This document shows positions 46,946 to 56,280 of a stretch of 62,011 bases of DNA, in pieces. Within the stretch, counting starts at the first letter, position 1. Each line of letters starts with the position of its first letter. This DNA comes from an uncultured Pelagibacteraceae bacterium (GTDB lineage: Bacteria; Pseudomonadota; Alphaproteobacteria; Pelagibacterales; Pelagibacteraceae), in NCBI GenBank assembly GCA_902599575.1, contig CACKFS010000003.1:1-62011 (forward strand), in the 5' to 3' direction. The translations under genes were made by a program, and so were the position numbers. The notes under the pieces were generated by a model. The model was not told the DNA's origin, ran no database searches, and was given only the letters and a program-made list of their open reading frames with translations.

Positions 46946-49135
46946 TTAAAAGGTATTAGATAATTGGAGATTTAAACCATAAACAGGATTTTCATCCGTA
47001 AAGGAATAATTGGTATCAAGTTTTAAATCAAAGTAGTTGTAATGTTTAAGATAACTTAAGTTAGCTGTATTATTAGTTAGCGGGTCAAAGTTAAAAGCAA
47101 TATCAGTATTATTCTCTCTTAAATATCCAAACTTAAAGAAAAGACTTTGAAGATGACTGCTTTCATCAAGTCCTTGAAGTCTTTCAAAATTTAATCCAAA
47201 CGTGTGACCGCTCTCAGATACACTTTCCATCCCAAAATTTACTTTAAGATTATGTAATGAGTGTCTTTTAACAGATTTACGTTGAGAGGTAAGATCACTG
47301 TGACTTTTTACTGTATATCCAATATTAGATGATAAATCTTGTATGTATTCTATACTTCCATTTCTAAATAAATTAAAATTGGTTTTTTCAACTAATTTAT
47401 CAAACTTTAGACCAGCAGTTATGTTACCGGTATTAAAAACTAAAGAGTCGTAAATATCTTGAACAGAAGATGTATTGAAATCTGTATAACTTGAAAGACT
47501 AGTAATTCCGAACATAAATCCGCCTGTAGGTCTAATGTTAAATTCTCCATAACCACTGTCACTATTCATATTTATAGCAGTAAATAGTTGCTTACCATTT
47601 CGATTGCCAGTTACTTGGTCAGATGAGTTTAGTTGATCAATTTTTAAAAAACTTAGTCCTAAAAGTGTGTTTAAATTTAATTTACTGTCTAATTGGTTTG
47701 TGCTGTATAAATTTAAAGTTAATGTTTCTGAGTCTAATTTAAAACCATCAGATGTTTTGTTATAAGTATTTCCTTGGCCATATCTAATTGCAGCACCTAC
47801 AAATTTATTATTTTTAAGTTTTTTATCTACTCCAAACATTAAACCACCAACTTTAAGTGTTTGCGGTGTTGTTGTTGCTTTGTCACCTGTCCTACCAATT
47901 GAAATATCTCCGTGAGACCAAAAAGATAAATTCTTAAAATTACTTCTTGTTTCTTTTTTCTTTTTTACAGAAGCTTTTGTATATTTTTGATTGAAAGTAT
48001 TTTTTAGAGTATCACTTAATGCAGATAAAATAGGATTATTTATATTCAAATTAATATTATTAGTATTAAGATTATTGTTACCTTCATTACGTCTTAACCA
48101 ATCAAATCTTTTAAATATAACAGAAGAGTTTTGATGTATTACTTGTTTAGCAACATCAACTTGAGCACTAGTATTAGAAACAGTATCTTCTTCACAAATT
48201 ACAATTCCGTAAGGGCAACTTAGGTCGTACTCATGAACTCTATCACGAGCACCAACTGCGCCATCTTGGTAAGTAACTTGGTAAAGTTTCATTCCATCTT
48301 CGGAGAAACCCATACCGAGAGGAGTACCATTAGTTCCATCAGCTCCTAAACTTTCGAATTCTTGTTGAACTTTTCCTGCAAACTTTGCTGTCGTTATATC
48401 AAATCCTGTGCTTAGTTTATAAACATAGATGAATCTCGCAGCTGCTCCAGTGCTAGATTCGATTACATACATTCTTGTTCCATCATCATCAAATGAGAAA
48501 TCTTGAAGAATTGTTGATGCACCACTAATTGTAAAACTATTTCCTTCAGTAACTGTGCTGGTGTCATAGGGAGTAGATAAATTAAACTCAATTATTCTTC
48601 TACCTGAAGAATTAACCCAAACATCAATTAGAAACATTTTTGTTCCATCATTATTAAATTTAACAGATCTGTTGTTGCCTATATCTGGATCTGGACCTGT
48701 TTTAAAATGAAAACCATCATCAGCGATAGTAGTTGCACTTGAAAAATCATAGGGGATTGAAAGCGAATTGGCATTGAAACCACCTCCATCATTGATGGCA
48801 AAAACTTTTGTTCCATCGTTATTAAACTCAAAACCTTGTGGTTGCGTTATGTTGTCAACACCTCCATTAGTAGCTAATGTTACTTTACTATCAAAATCGA
48901 TTGTAGAAATATTAAAAGGGGTATCAACATCGTATTGTATCAAAACATTAGCTCCAGAACGAAAATCAGAAAAAAAAATTTTAGTTCCAGCTGGATTAAA
49001 TCGTACATCAGATGGAGATTTTACAATATTATTTAAACTAACTGTTCTTAACAAAGTAGGTTTTACTTCTGCTTTCAAATTTGTAAATTGAAATAAAATT
49101 AGAGAAAATACAAAGATTTTTATTAATTCTTTCAT
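46946..49135 (-). CDS. Autotransporter-like outer-membrane protein with beta-propeller-like passenger
   Basis: A signal peptide (MKELIKIFVF to NLKA, about 22 residues) precedes repeated units of the form FNxxGTKxFxxD (SDVRFNPAGTKIFFSD, FEFNNDGTKVFAIND, VKFNNDGTKMFLID, FSFDDDGTRMYVIE, GFSEDGMKLYQVT). These resemble PD40/WD40-type propeller blades. A C-terminal barrel ends NLQLSNTF. Barrel segments FWSHGDISIGRTGD and FGVDKKLKNNKFVGAAIRYG match the neighbouring adhesin. The ligand is unknown. A TATAAA at 49144-49149 lies eight bases before the ATG. Confidence 0.75.
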   Translation of the reverse strand: MKELIKIFVFSLILFQFTNLKAEVKPTLLRTVSLNNIVKSPSDVRFNPAGTKIFFSDFRSGANVLIQYDVDTPFNISTIDFDSKVTLATNGGVDNITQPQGFEFNNDGTKVFAINDGGGFNANSLSIPYDFSSATTIADDGFHFKTGPDPDIGNNRSVKFNNDGTKMFLIDVWVNSSGRRIIEFNLSTPYDTSTVTEGNSFTISGASTILQDFSFDDDGTRMYVIESSTGAAARFIYVYKLSTGFDITTAKFAGKVQQEFESLGADGTNGTPLGMGFSEDGMKLYQVTYQDGAVGARDRVHEYDLSCPYGIVICEEDTVSNTSAQVDVAKQVIHQNSSVIFKRFDWLRRNEGNNNLNTNNINLNINNPILSALSDTLKNTFNQKYTKASVKKKKETRSNFKNLSFWSHGDISIGRTGDKATTTPQTLKVGGLMFGVDKKLKNNKFVGAAIRYGQGNTYNKTSDGFKLDSETLTLNLYSTNQLDSKLNLNTLLGLSFLKIDQLNSSDQVTGNRNGKQLFTAINMNSDSGYGEFNIRPTGGFMFGITSLSSYTDFNTSSVQDIYDSLVFNTGNITAGLKFDKLVEKTNFNLFRNGSIEYIQDLSSNIGYTVKSHSDLTSQRKSVKRHSLHNLKVNFGMESVSESGHTFGLNFERLQGLDESSHLQSLFFKFGYLRENNTDIAFNFDPLTNNTANLSYLKHYNYFDLKLDTNYSFTDENPVYGLNLQLSNTF

Positions 49136-49238
49136 GTAATTAATTTATAAAATTTACAAAAAGTTTTTTATCAAAAAGAAAAAAAAAATCTATATTTCAT
49201 AAGTTTAAAAAATGAGTAAAATACCCCTAATATAGGAA

Positions 49239-51926
49239 TTATCCTGTATTTTTTATAGCTGCCGATATTCCGGCAATACTAGTCATCAAAGCATCATTTA
49301 AATAGTCTTTATTTTCTCTTTTATTATTTTTTTTTGATAGCTTCATCATTACAGTTGCCTGCAGAATATTTAACACTTCAGAATAAAGGTTTCTTATAAT
49401 TGCTGGACTTCTAAAAATTTTTCTTTGTTGTAAAATTTCTCTCGGTGTAATCTTTTTATTAAGTTTTTTAAGTGCATCAAATTGAAATCTTAGTTTTTTT
49501 CCAACTCTTTTTAAATTTTCATCTGCTAAATTTTCTTCATAAATTTTGGAAATTTCAGGATCTACCTTAGAGATAACCATATCTAATAAGTCCATTGTAG
49601 AATTAAAGAAAGGCCAATTTTTTTCCATATCTATTAAAGTTTTTCTAAATTTTTTTATTGAGGAATATCTTAAAGCTTCAGCTGTACCTAACCATGCTGG
49701 CAACATTAATCTAATTTGTGTCCATGCAAATACCCAAGGTATTGCCCTTAAACTTTTTATACTATCTACTTGTTTTCTTTTAGATGGACGAGATCCAATT
49801 GAAAGTTTGCCCAATGCTAAATGAGGTGTAACAGTTTTAAAATATCTAATGAATTCCGAGTTTGATGTTAAATTTTTTCTATATGAGCTTTTAGATATAT
49901 CAGACATATTTTCTATTAAATTTCTCCAATTATTTTTTGGTTCTGGTGGTGGAATTAATGTTGCGAGCATTACCGAACTTATGTAGCTACATAAATTATA
50001 TTTAGCTAAAGGCTCGTAACCATATTTTTGTTGTATTACTTCACCTTGATCTGTAATTCTAATTTTACCATTAACAGATCCAGGGGGTTGAGATCTTAGT
50101 GTTGCTTGAATTGGTCCTCCCCCTCTTCCTGCAGAACCTCCTCTTCCATGAAAGAAAGATACATTAACTTTAAATTTTTTTGATAAAGCTAATATTTCTT
50201 CTTGTAATTTATATTGATGCCAGCTTGCACATAATTTACCTGCATCCTTACTAGAATCTGAGTAACCAATCATAATTTCTTGATTATGTTTAATTAAATT
50301 CCGATACCATTTTAATTTATATAAATAGGACATGATCTTACCTCCATTTATTAAATCGTCTAAAGTTTCAAATAAAGGTACAACTCTTAATTTATCTTTT
50401 ATATTTGCTTCTTTTTGTAAAAGAATAACTGAAAGAATATCTGATGCTGAGGATGTCATTGATATAATATAAGCTCCTAAACATTCTTTTGGTTGACTTG
50501 CTAATTCTTTAAAAGTTAACCAAACTTCTAAGTTTTCCTTATCTTTAAATTGAAAATTTTTAATAAAGTTTTTGCCTTTTATTTTTTTAGATAAAAACTT
50601 TATTTTTTCTTCCTCTGACCAGGAATTATAATTCTTTTTAAATTTTCTTTTTACAATTTCAGTAATAAGTTTTGTATGTCTTGAAGACTCTTGTCTAATG
50701 TCTAATCTTGCTAAGTTAATTCCAAAACATTTTGCCCTACGCATTAAATCTAATAATTCACCACTTGCTATATTTTCATTTTGTGTTTCTTCTAAAGACT
50801 CTCTGACTACCCTTAAGGGTTTTAAAATACTTTCCTTAGAGGAAATTAAATCTTTTTGGTTCAGTGGTTTTTTATTAACTAAATGTTGCTCAATCATTCT
50901 GTGTGTTTTTCTCATTTTATCTCTAAGGGGTCTTAAATAAACTCTATAGGGTTCATATGAAAAGCCAGTATATTTTAAAATTTTTTTTGAACATTTTTGC
51001 ATTGAAAAAGATCTAATCAATTTTGTTAAAGATTTTTCGTAAAGTTTTGCAGCTTCCCATCTAGATAAGAGTAAAACCTCTTTTGTAACTTCAGATGTAA
51101 CAAATGGGTTCCCATCCCTATCTCCACCCATCCATGAACCAAATTCAATTGGATTAAAATTCTTAGGTAAGTTTCTATTCATATTTTTTACGAATATTTC
51201 ATTTAATCTTCTGTAAACTTTTGGAATTGTTTCCCATAAACTATCTTCGATAATTGCTAAACCCCATCTTGCTTCATCAAAAGGCGAAGGTTTATATCTC
51301 TTAAGTTCATCAGTGTTCCAAATAATAGTTATTTCATCGAACATTTTTTTATCTAAAACTTTTAATTTAGACGGATAATTTTTAAGCAAATTTCTTTGTT
51401 CTAATATTTCAGTTAAAGTATGGTATTTCTGAATTAAAGTTCTTCTTTTCACTTCAGTTGGGTGCGCAGTTAAAACAATCCCAATATTAAGTTTTTTTGC
51501 AAGGTCATAAATTTTATCATTAGAAATACTTTTATTTTTGAAAAAATTTTCAAATATTTCCTCAATAAAAATATTTTTATTTTTTTTATTTTTATTGGAG
51601 TTTTCATATTGATCTAGTGTTCTTGAGGCATCAACAGATTCTGCTAAATTATATAAATTCATAAAGTGACTGTAAGCTCTACTTAATTTAAGTAAATTTT
51701 TAGGATTTTGTTTTTTTATTTCTTTGGATAAACTCCTAAATGGGTTTTTTAGATTTTTATTAGCAATATTTGCTTTAGAAATAAGTCTTGTTTTTTCAAC
51801 TAATTTAAAAAATTTTATTCCCTCTTGTTCCTTTATAACTTTACCTAATATATTTCCAAGGTATCTAACATCATTTCTTAAACTTTTTGTTGGAATTCTT
51901 TCATAATAGAGGTCTCTTTTTATCAT
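49239..51926 (-). CDS. ppc: Phosphoenolpyruvate carboxylase
   Basis: The enzyme carboxylates phosphoenolpyruvate to oxaloacetate to refill the TCA cycle. It has both active-site signatures, VLTAHPTEVKRRT with its catalytic His and the FFHGRGGSAGRGGGP loop. GYSDSSKDAGKLCASW is also present, and the C-terminus ends AAIKNTG, as in functional enzymes. The length of 895 residues is standard. It marks the return to core genes after the island. Confidence 0.97.
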   Translation of the reverse strand: MIKRDLYYERIPTKSLRNDVRYLGNILGKVIKEQEGIKFFKLVEKTRLISKANIANKNLKNPFRSLSKEIKKQNPKNLLKLSRAYSHFMNLYNLAESVDASRTLDQYENSNKNKKNKNIFIEEIFENFFKNKSISNDKIYDLAKKLNIGIVLTAHPTEVKRRTLIQKYHTLTEILEQRNLLKNYPSKLKVLDKKMFDEITIIWNTDELKRYKPSPFDEARWGLAIIEDSLWETIPKVYRRLNEIFVKNMNRNLPKNFNPIEFGSWMGGDRDGNPFVTSEVTKEVLLLSRWEAAKLYEKSLTKLIRSFSMQKCSKKILKYTGFSYEPYRVYLRPLRDKMRKTHRMIEQHLVNKKPLNQKDLISSKESILKPLRVVRESLEETQNENIASGELLDLMRRAKCFGINLARLDIRQESSRHTKLITEIVKRKFKKNYNSWSEEEKIKFLSKKIKGKNFIKNFQFKDKENLEVWLTFKELASQPKECLGAYIISMTSSASDILSVILLQKEANIKDKLRVVPLFETLDDLINGGKIMSYLYKLKWYRNLIKHNQEIMIGYSDSSKDAGKLCASWHQYKLQEEILALSKKFKVNVSFFHGRGGSAGRGGGPIQATLRSQPPGSVNGKIRITDQGEVIQQKYGYEPLAKYNLCSYISSVMLATLIPPPEPKNNWRNLIENMSDISKSSYRKNLTSNSEFIRYFKTVTPHLALGKLSIGSRPSKRKQVDSIKSLRAIPWVFAWTQIRLMLPAWLGTAEALRYSSIKKFRKTLIDMEKNWPFFNSTMDLLDMVISKVDPEISKIYEENLADENLKRVGKKLRFQFDALKKLNKKITPREILQQRKIFRSPAIIRNLYSEVLNILQATVMMKLSKKNNKRENKDYLNDALMTSIAGISAAIKNTG

Positions 51927-51952
51927 TTAAAAATAATTTTTTTTAAACTCAA

Positions 51953-52678
51953 TTATTTTTCCCAATCAAATCTTGGAAAAGAATCGAAAATTTTAAATAT
52001 ACCTTCAGACCATTCTTTAGAAACTTTAGAAAATTCTTGATCATTAAGGTTTAAACATTTTTGAGATGCGATTTTGTATTGATCTTTTTTATAAACAACA
52101 AAGTCTATAGGAGGTCCTACAGTTAAGTCACTTTTTAAAGTAGAGTCCATTGATATTAAAGCGCATCTTGATGCATCTCCAATAGATACATCAGGAGTTA
52201 TAACTCTATCCAAAATTGGTTTTCCGTATTTAACTTCTCCAATTACTAAATACGGTTTGCTATCAGCTGGCTTAATATAATTTCCTTGAGGATAAATTAA
52301 AAAAAGTTCCATTGGTTTACCTTTAATTTGACCACCAACAATAAATGTTGATCCTAGTAAAACAGTGTCAGTGTTCATACCTTTTGGTGATGAATGTTTT
52401 AAGTTCAATGCACCAATATATTTTGCGACTTGATCAAAATCCTCACATGTATTTAAATTTTTTTTTCCTGAATTGTTTTCAAGATCCTTTTCGATTGATT
52501 TATAAACAGCTTGTGAAGTTCCTAAATTACCAGAGGTAACTATTAATACTGTTCTGTCACCAACATCGTAGGTAAACATTTTTGAGTAAATATTGACATT
52601 ATCTAGTCCAGCATTAGTTCTAGAGTCCGAAGCTACAACAATTCCATCTTTTGTTTTTATACCAATGCAATATGTCAT
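51953..52678 (-). CDS. anbu: Anbu-type ancestral proteasome-like peptidase
   Basis: Anbu proteins are Ntn-hydrolases related to 20S proteasome beta subunits. The start MTYCIGIKTKDGIVVASDSR places Thr2 as the predicted nucleophile after Met removal. TNAGLDNVNIYSKMF follows, as in known Anbu proteins. The 241-residue length fits. In other bacteria the gene is clustered with an ATP-grasp protein, an alpha-E protein and a transglutaminase. Here only the ATP-grasp gene is adjacent, and it is divergent. Substrate and activity are not known from sequence. Confidence 0.88.
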   Translation of the reverse strand: MTYCIGIKTKDGIVVASDSRTNAGLDNVNIYSKMFTYDVGDRTVLIVTSGNLGTSQAVYKSIEKDLENNSGKKNLNTCEDFDQVAKYIGALNLKHSSPKGMNTDTVLLGSTFIVGGQIKGKPMELFLIYPQGNYIKPADSKPYLVIGEVKYGKPILDRVITPDVSIGDASRCALISMDSTLKSDLTVGPPIDFVVYKKDQYKIASQKCLNLNDQEFSKVSKEWSEGIFKIFDSFPRFDWEK

Positions 52679-52696
52679 TGTTTTTTTGATTATTAG

Positions 52697-52754
52697 TTAT
52701 ATATATACCTCGACTTATATATATACCCCAAATTCTCATAACAGGTATATATAA
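52697..52754. promoter_or_regulatory. Three copies of TTATATATATACC-type motif between divergent genes
   Basis: TTATATATATACC occurs at 52697-52709 and again, identical, at 52715-52727. An inverted copy GGTATATATAA stands at 52744-52754. The two direct copies are 18 bp apart. They occupy the 118-base region between the Anbu gene and the ATP-grasp/glucosylglycerate operon, so they could be operator sites coordinating both directions. AT-rich background raises the chance of coincidence. Confidence 0.45.
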
Positions 52755-52755
52755 T

Positions 52756-52786
52756 TTGCACTTAAAATTATAAATATATTTATAAT
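52756..52786 (+). promoter_or_regulatory. Candidate promoter of the ATP-grasp/glucosylglycerate operon
   Basis: TTGCAC (52756-52761), a 19-base spacer and TATAAT (52781-52786) precede the ATG at 52797. The spacer is longer than ideal. If used, the transcript would begin within a few bases of the start codon. The inverted TATATATACC copy overlaps the -35 side. Confidence 0.4.
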
Positions 52787-52796
52787 AATATACGAA

Positions 52797-54242
52797 ATGA
52801 CTAGTCTTTGGAAAAACTATGATGCTAAATCATCTTATGATGAATACTTAACACCAGAAAGAAAGTTAAGAAAAGAAGCTAAAATTATTTCAAGTATTTT
52901 AGATAGACACGGTAAGAAAAAACTTCAAGAAATAGATAGAAACTGTATGAGCACTATAGACTCGAGAGGAATAAATTTTAAAGTTTATTCTGCTGATAAA
53001 AAAGCTGCAGAAGAAAAAAAATGGCCATTAGATATTATCCCTAGAATTGTTTTAAAAACAAAATGGAATAAAGTTAAAAAAGGATTAATTCAAAGATCAA
53101 AGGCATTAAATTTGTTTATTGACGATGTCTATAATAAAAAAAAGATATTTAAGGACAAAATCATTCCAGAAGACATAGTATTTAAATCAAAAAATTATTT
53201 AAAACAATGTGAGGGCTTTAGTCCTAAAAGGAAAATTTGGTCTCATATCTCTGGGATTGATTTAATAAGAAATATTAATGGTGATTTTTTAGTACTTGAA
53301 GACAATTTACAAGTTCCATCTGGTGTATCTTACATGCTTGAAAATAGAATGGTGATGAGCCAAGTATTTCCTCAAATATTTACAAGATATAGAGTTTCTC
53401 CAATTGGTCACTATTGTAATAGACTTTATCATTGTATGCATGATGCAATACCTTACCAAACAAAAAATCCTCATATGGTTGTTTTAACACCTGGGATTTA
53501 TAACTCTGCATATTTTGAACATTCCTTTTTAGCTCAACAAATGGGAGTAGCTCTTGTTGAAGGAAAAGATCTTTACGTTGAAAATGATAAAGTTTTCATG
53601 AAAACAATAGGTGGTGGTATTCGAGTGGATTGTATTTATAGAAGGCTCAATGATACTTATTTAGATCCAAAATCTTTTTTTAAAGGATCCTTAATAGGTG
53701 TCCCAGGTTTATTTAAAGCTTATAGAAAAGGAAATGTTGCGATACTAAATGCCCCAGGAACTGGTTTTGCAGATGATAAACTAATTTATTCTTATGTTCC
53801 AGAAATAATAAAATATTATTTAGGAGAAGAGCCAAAACTTAAACAAGTTGAAACATTTAGATGTTTTGAAAAACTACAAAGAGATCATGTAATAGAAAAT
53901 ATTGGAAAGATGGTTGTTAAACCAGCAGATGGATCTGGTGGGTATGGTATTATGATTGGGCCTAAAGCTAAAATAAAAGAAAGAGAAATATTTCAGAAAA
54001 GAATTAAAGACAACCCAAGAAATTATATTGCCCAACCATTAGAAGTATTATCAACAACTCCCACTCTTCAAGGTGATTTGTTTGAACCACGACACCAAGA
54101 TTTAAGACCTTTTATATTATCTGGAAAAGAAACCTATGTAACAATGGGTGGTTTAACGCGTGTTGCTCTTAGAAAAGGTAGTACCATAGTAAATAGTTCG
54201 AGAGGTGGCGGTTCTAAAGATACGCTCGTTGTTGATATTTAA
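52797..54242 (+). CDS. Circularly permuted ATP-grasp protein (DUF404/DUF407 type)
   Basis: This family belongs to the ATP-grasp fold and is the usual genomic partner of Anbu, where it is thought to ligate an amino acid or peptide; the substrate is unknown. Landmarks are LVLEDNLQVPSGVSYMLENR, NAPGTGFADDKLIYSYVPE, the nucleotide-binding VVKPADGSGGYGIMIGP and the final HQDLRPFILSG. The 481 residues are complete. The next gene starts within its stop codon (TAATG), so it is tied to the glucosylglycerate genes. Confidence 0.88.
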   Translation: MTSLWKNYDAKSSYDEYLTPERKLRKEAKIISSILDRHGKKKLQEIDRNCMSTIDSRGINFKVYSADKKAAEEKKWPLDIIPRIVLKTKWNKVKKGLIQRSKALNLFIDDVYNKKKIFKDKIIPEDIVFKSKNYLKQCEGFSPKRKIWSHISGIDLIRNINGDFLVLEDNLQVPSGVSYMLENRMVMSQVFPQIFTRYRVSPIGHYCNRLYHCMHDAIPYQTKNPHMVVLTPGIYNSAYFEHSFLAQQMGVALVEGKDLYVENDKVFMKTIGGGIRVDCIYRRLNDTYLDPKSFFKGSLIGVPGLFKAYRKGNVAILNAPGTGFADDKLIYSYVPEIIKYYLGEEPKLKQVETFRCFEKLQRDHVIENIGKMVVKPADGSGGYGIMIGPKAKIKEREIFQKRIKDNPRNYIAQPLEVLSTTPTLQGDLFEPRHQDLRPFILSGKETYVTMGGLTRVALRKGSTIVNSSRGGGSKDTLVVDI

Positions 54243-55039
54243 TGAATGCCGACCATAAAGTTTTAATATTTACAGATTTAGATGGAAGTTTATTAGATAG
54301 AGATACTTTTAAGTTTGATCAAATTTTAAGATATATTAAAGATTTAATTTCTAAAGGTATTTTTATAATTCCTAATTCTAGTAAGACAAAAAAAGAAATA
54401 GAAAATTTTAATAAAGAGTTAGATGAGGATTTGCCTTTTATAGTTGAAAATGGTGCTGCTATTTATAATCTTAACTTAATTAATTCCAGTTTTCCTGAAA
54501 AAATTAGTTTAAGCAGAGAGATTAGTGAGATTTTAGATATTTTTGATAATAAAATTTCAAAAAAATATAAATCCAAATGCAAATTTATTAAAAATTTAAC
54601 AAGTGATAAACAATTAAAAATTTTCGGGCAATCAAAAGAAAAAGTTAAATTAGCAATGAATAGAGAATACTCTATACCTTTATTATATGATGGTTCAAAA
54701 GCAGAAAAAGTAGATCTTATTAAATCTGTAAATAATGCTGGCCTTTCACTGCACGAAGGGGGGAGAGTGATTAATCTTTGTGATAAAATAAGTAAATCTC
54801 AAGCGATGAAACATGTTGTTAAAATATTTAAGAAAATAAGCAAAGAAAAACTAATTACAATTGGGGTTGGGGATAATTTCAACGATCTAGATATGCTTAA
54901 AAATAGCGATATACCTTGTTTAGTTTTTAATGATAAATTTACGATGGAAAAAATAAACATAGATAACTGTTTAGTGTCAAAAAAACCTGCACCAGAGGGA
55001 TGGGAAGAGGTAGTCAAATTGGCTCTAGATAAAATATAA
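54242..55039 (+). CDS. Mannosyl/glucosyl-3-phosphoglycerate phosphatase (HAD-IIB family)
   Basis: The HAD motif I is FTDLDGSLLDRDTF with Asp nucleophile near residue 12. Motif II is in IPNSSKTKKE, and the magnesium motif is GVGDNFNDLDML. These match the mannosyl-3-phosphoglycerate phosphatase group. Because the next gene resembles glucosyl-3-phosphoglycerate synthase, the probable reaction is dephosphorylation of glucosyl-3-phosphoglycerate to glucosylglycerate, a compatible solute. The 265 residues are full length. The sugar specificity is inferred from context. Confidence 0.85.
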   Translation: MNADHKVLIFTDLDGSLLDRDTFKFDQILRYIKDLISKGIFIIPNSSKTKKEIENFNKELDEDLPFIVENGAAIYNLNLINSSFPEKISLSREISEILDIFDNKISKKYKSKCKFIKNLTSDKQLKIFGQSKEKVKLAMNREYSIPLLYDGSKAEKVDLIKSVNNAGLSLHEGGRVINLCDKISKSQAMKHVVKIFKKISKEKLITIGVGDNFNDLDMLKNSDIPCLVFNDKFTMEKINIDNCLVSKKPAPEGWEEVVKLALDKI

Positions 55040-55059
55040 TAATGTTACTAGAATAAGTT

Positions 55060-56280
55060 ATGGGTGATTTTTCTCAAAACGGTGTAGTTTCAACACTTCA
55101 TGATTTTGGAACAAAGTCTACAACTGAGATTGAAAAGGATTTACTAAATTTTTCTAAAGAAAGAAAAATGGAGTTAATTCTACCATGTTTATATTCAGAA
55201 TTAGAGGGTTCTGCTCTACCTAATATTGTAGATCAAATAAGTAAGACAAAATACTTAAACCACGTGATTATAGGATTAGATAAAGCGTCAGAAAGCCAAG
55301 CTAAAAAGGCTTGGAAATTTTTTAAAAAAATAAATGTGTCTTTTACAATTTTATGGAACGATGGACCTAAGCTTAAAAAATTAGATAACGAGTTAAAAAA
55401 GAAAAATTTAGCACCAAACCAAATGGGTAAAGGTAGAAATGTTTGGTATTGTATAGGAATGTGTATAGCTAGGGATACAGCAAGATCTGTTGCATTACAC
55501 GATTGTGATATAAAAACTTACGATAGAAGAATGTTGGCTAAATTATTTTATCCAGTTGTAAATCCCTTATTTAACTTTGAATTTTGCAAAGGTTATTATC
55601 CAAGAATTGCAAATAATAAAATGAATGGAAGAGTTGCAAGACTTTTAGTTGGGCCTTTGTTAACAGCATTAGAAAAAACGATTGGCCAAAGTGAATATTT
55701 AAATTTTATGAAATCCTTTAAATATCCTTTAGCTGGTGAATTTTCATTTAGACGTAATGTATTACCAGAATTAAGGATTTCATCGGATTGGGGTATAGAA
55801 GTTGGAATTTTATCAGAAATGCAAAGAAGTTTTTCGCCAAATAATATTTGCCAAGTTGATTTAGCAGACGCTTATGATCATAAACATCAGGATCTCTCTA
55901 TCGATGATGAAACGAAAGGACTATCAAAAATGTCGATTGACATTATAAAAACATTTATAAAAAAATTAGCCACTCAAGGAAACTCTTTTAGTAGAGAAAC
56001 TTTCAGGTCTTTAAAAGCAACCTACTACAGATCAGCATTAGACTTAATTGATATTTATAGAAGTGACGCTGCAATGAATGGATTAAAATTTGACTCCCAC
56101 AAAGAAGAGGAAGCTGTTGAATTATTTGCAGTAAACATTATGAAGGCAGGAGAAGCCTTTTATATAAATCCAATGGACACACCATTTATTCCAACTTGGA
56201 GTAGAGTGAAAAGTGCAATACCTGATTTTCTTGTAAGATTAAATGAAGCTGTTAGTGAAGATAATAAAAAATTTATTTAA
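55060..56280 (+). CDS. gpgS: Glucosyl-3-phosphoglycerate synthase (GT81 family)
   Basis: The enzyme transfers glucose from a nucleotide sugar to 3-phosphoglycerate. The GT-A fold shows ILPCLYSELEGSALPNIVDQ, GKGRNVWYCIG and the metal-binding VALHDCDIKTYDR, followed by GEFSFRRNVLPELRISSDWG. At 406 residues it matches proteobacterial GpgS. It follows the phosphatase by 20 bases, and its stop overlaps the next start. Together the pair forms the two-step glucosylglycerate pathway, known as an osmolyte especially under nitrogen limitation. Confidence 0.88.
   Translation: MGDFSQNGVVSTLHDFGTKSTTEIEKDLLNFSKERKMELILPCLYSELEGSALPNIVDQISKTKYLNHVIIGLDKASESQAKKAWKFFKKINVSFTILWNDGPKLKKLDNELKKKNLAPNQMGKGRNVWYCIGMCIARDTARSVALHDCDIKTYDRRMLAKLFYPVVNPLFNFEFCKGYYPRIANNKMNGRVARLLVGPLLTALEKTIGQSEYLNFMKSFKYPLAGEFSFRRNVLPELRISSDWGIEVGILSEMQRSFSPNNICQVDLADAYDHKHQDLSIDDETKGLSKMSIDIIKTFIKKLATQGNSFSRETFRSLKATYYRSALDLIDIYRSDAAMNGLKFDSHKEEEAVELFAVNIMKAGEAFYINPMDTPFIPTWSRVKSAIPDFLVRLNEAVSEDNKKFI

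Larger units (their letters stand above)
31469..49135. other. Accessory island between tRNA-Leu and ppc
   Basis: All genes between tRNA-Leu and ppc are accessory. They are twelve pilin-like genes in two blocks, a methyltransferase and helicase module between the blocks, and two autotransporter-like genes. Core genes resume on both sides. Only the left boundary has a molecular footprint (the tRNA-Leu and its half copy). The right limit is inferred from gene content. No integrase, transposase or phage structural gene is present. Confidence 0.65.

Noticed and set aside
31469..49135. The island as a prophage or insertion-sequence cluster
   Set aside because: No integrase, transposase, terminase or structural gene was found among its reading frames; only the tRNA scar points to mobility.
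49205..49255. Hairpin at the end of ppc as a terminator
   Set aside because: Only a 4-bp core stem (AGGA/TCCT) with mismatched extensions is visible, and the T-run is distant; too weak to call.
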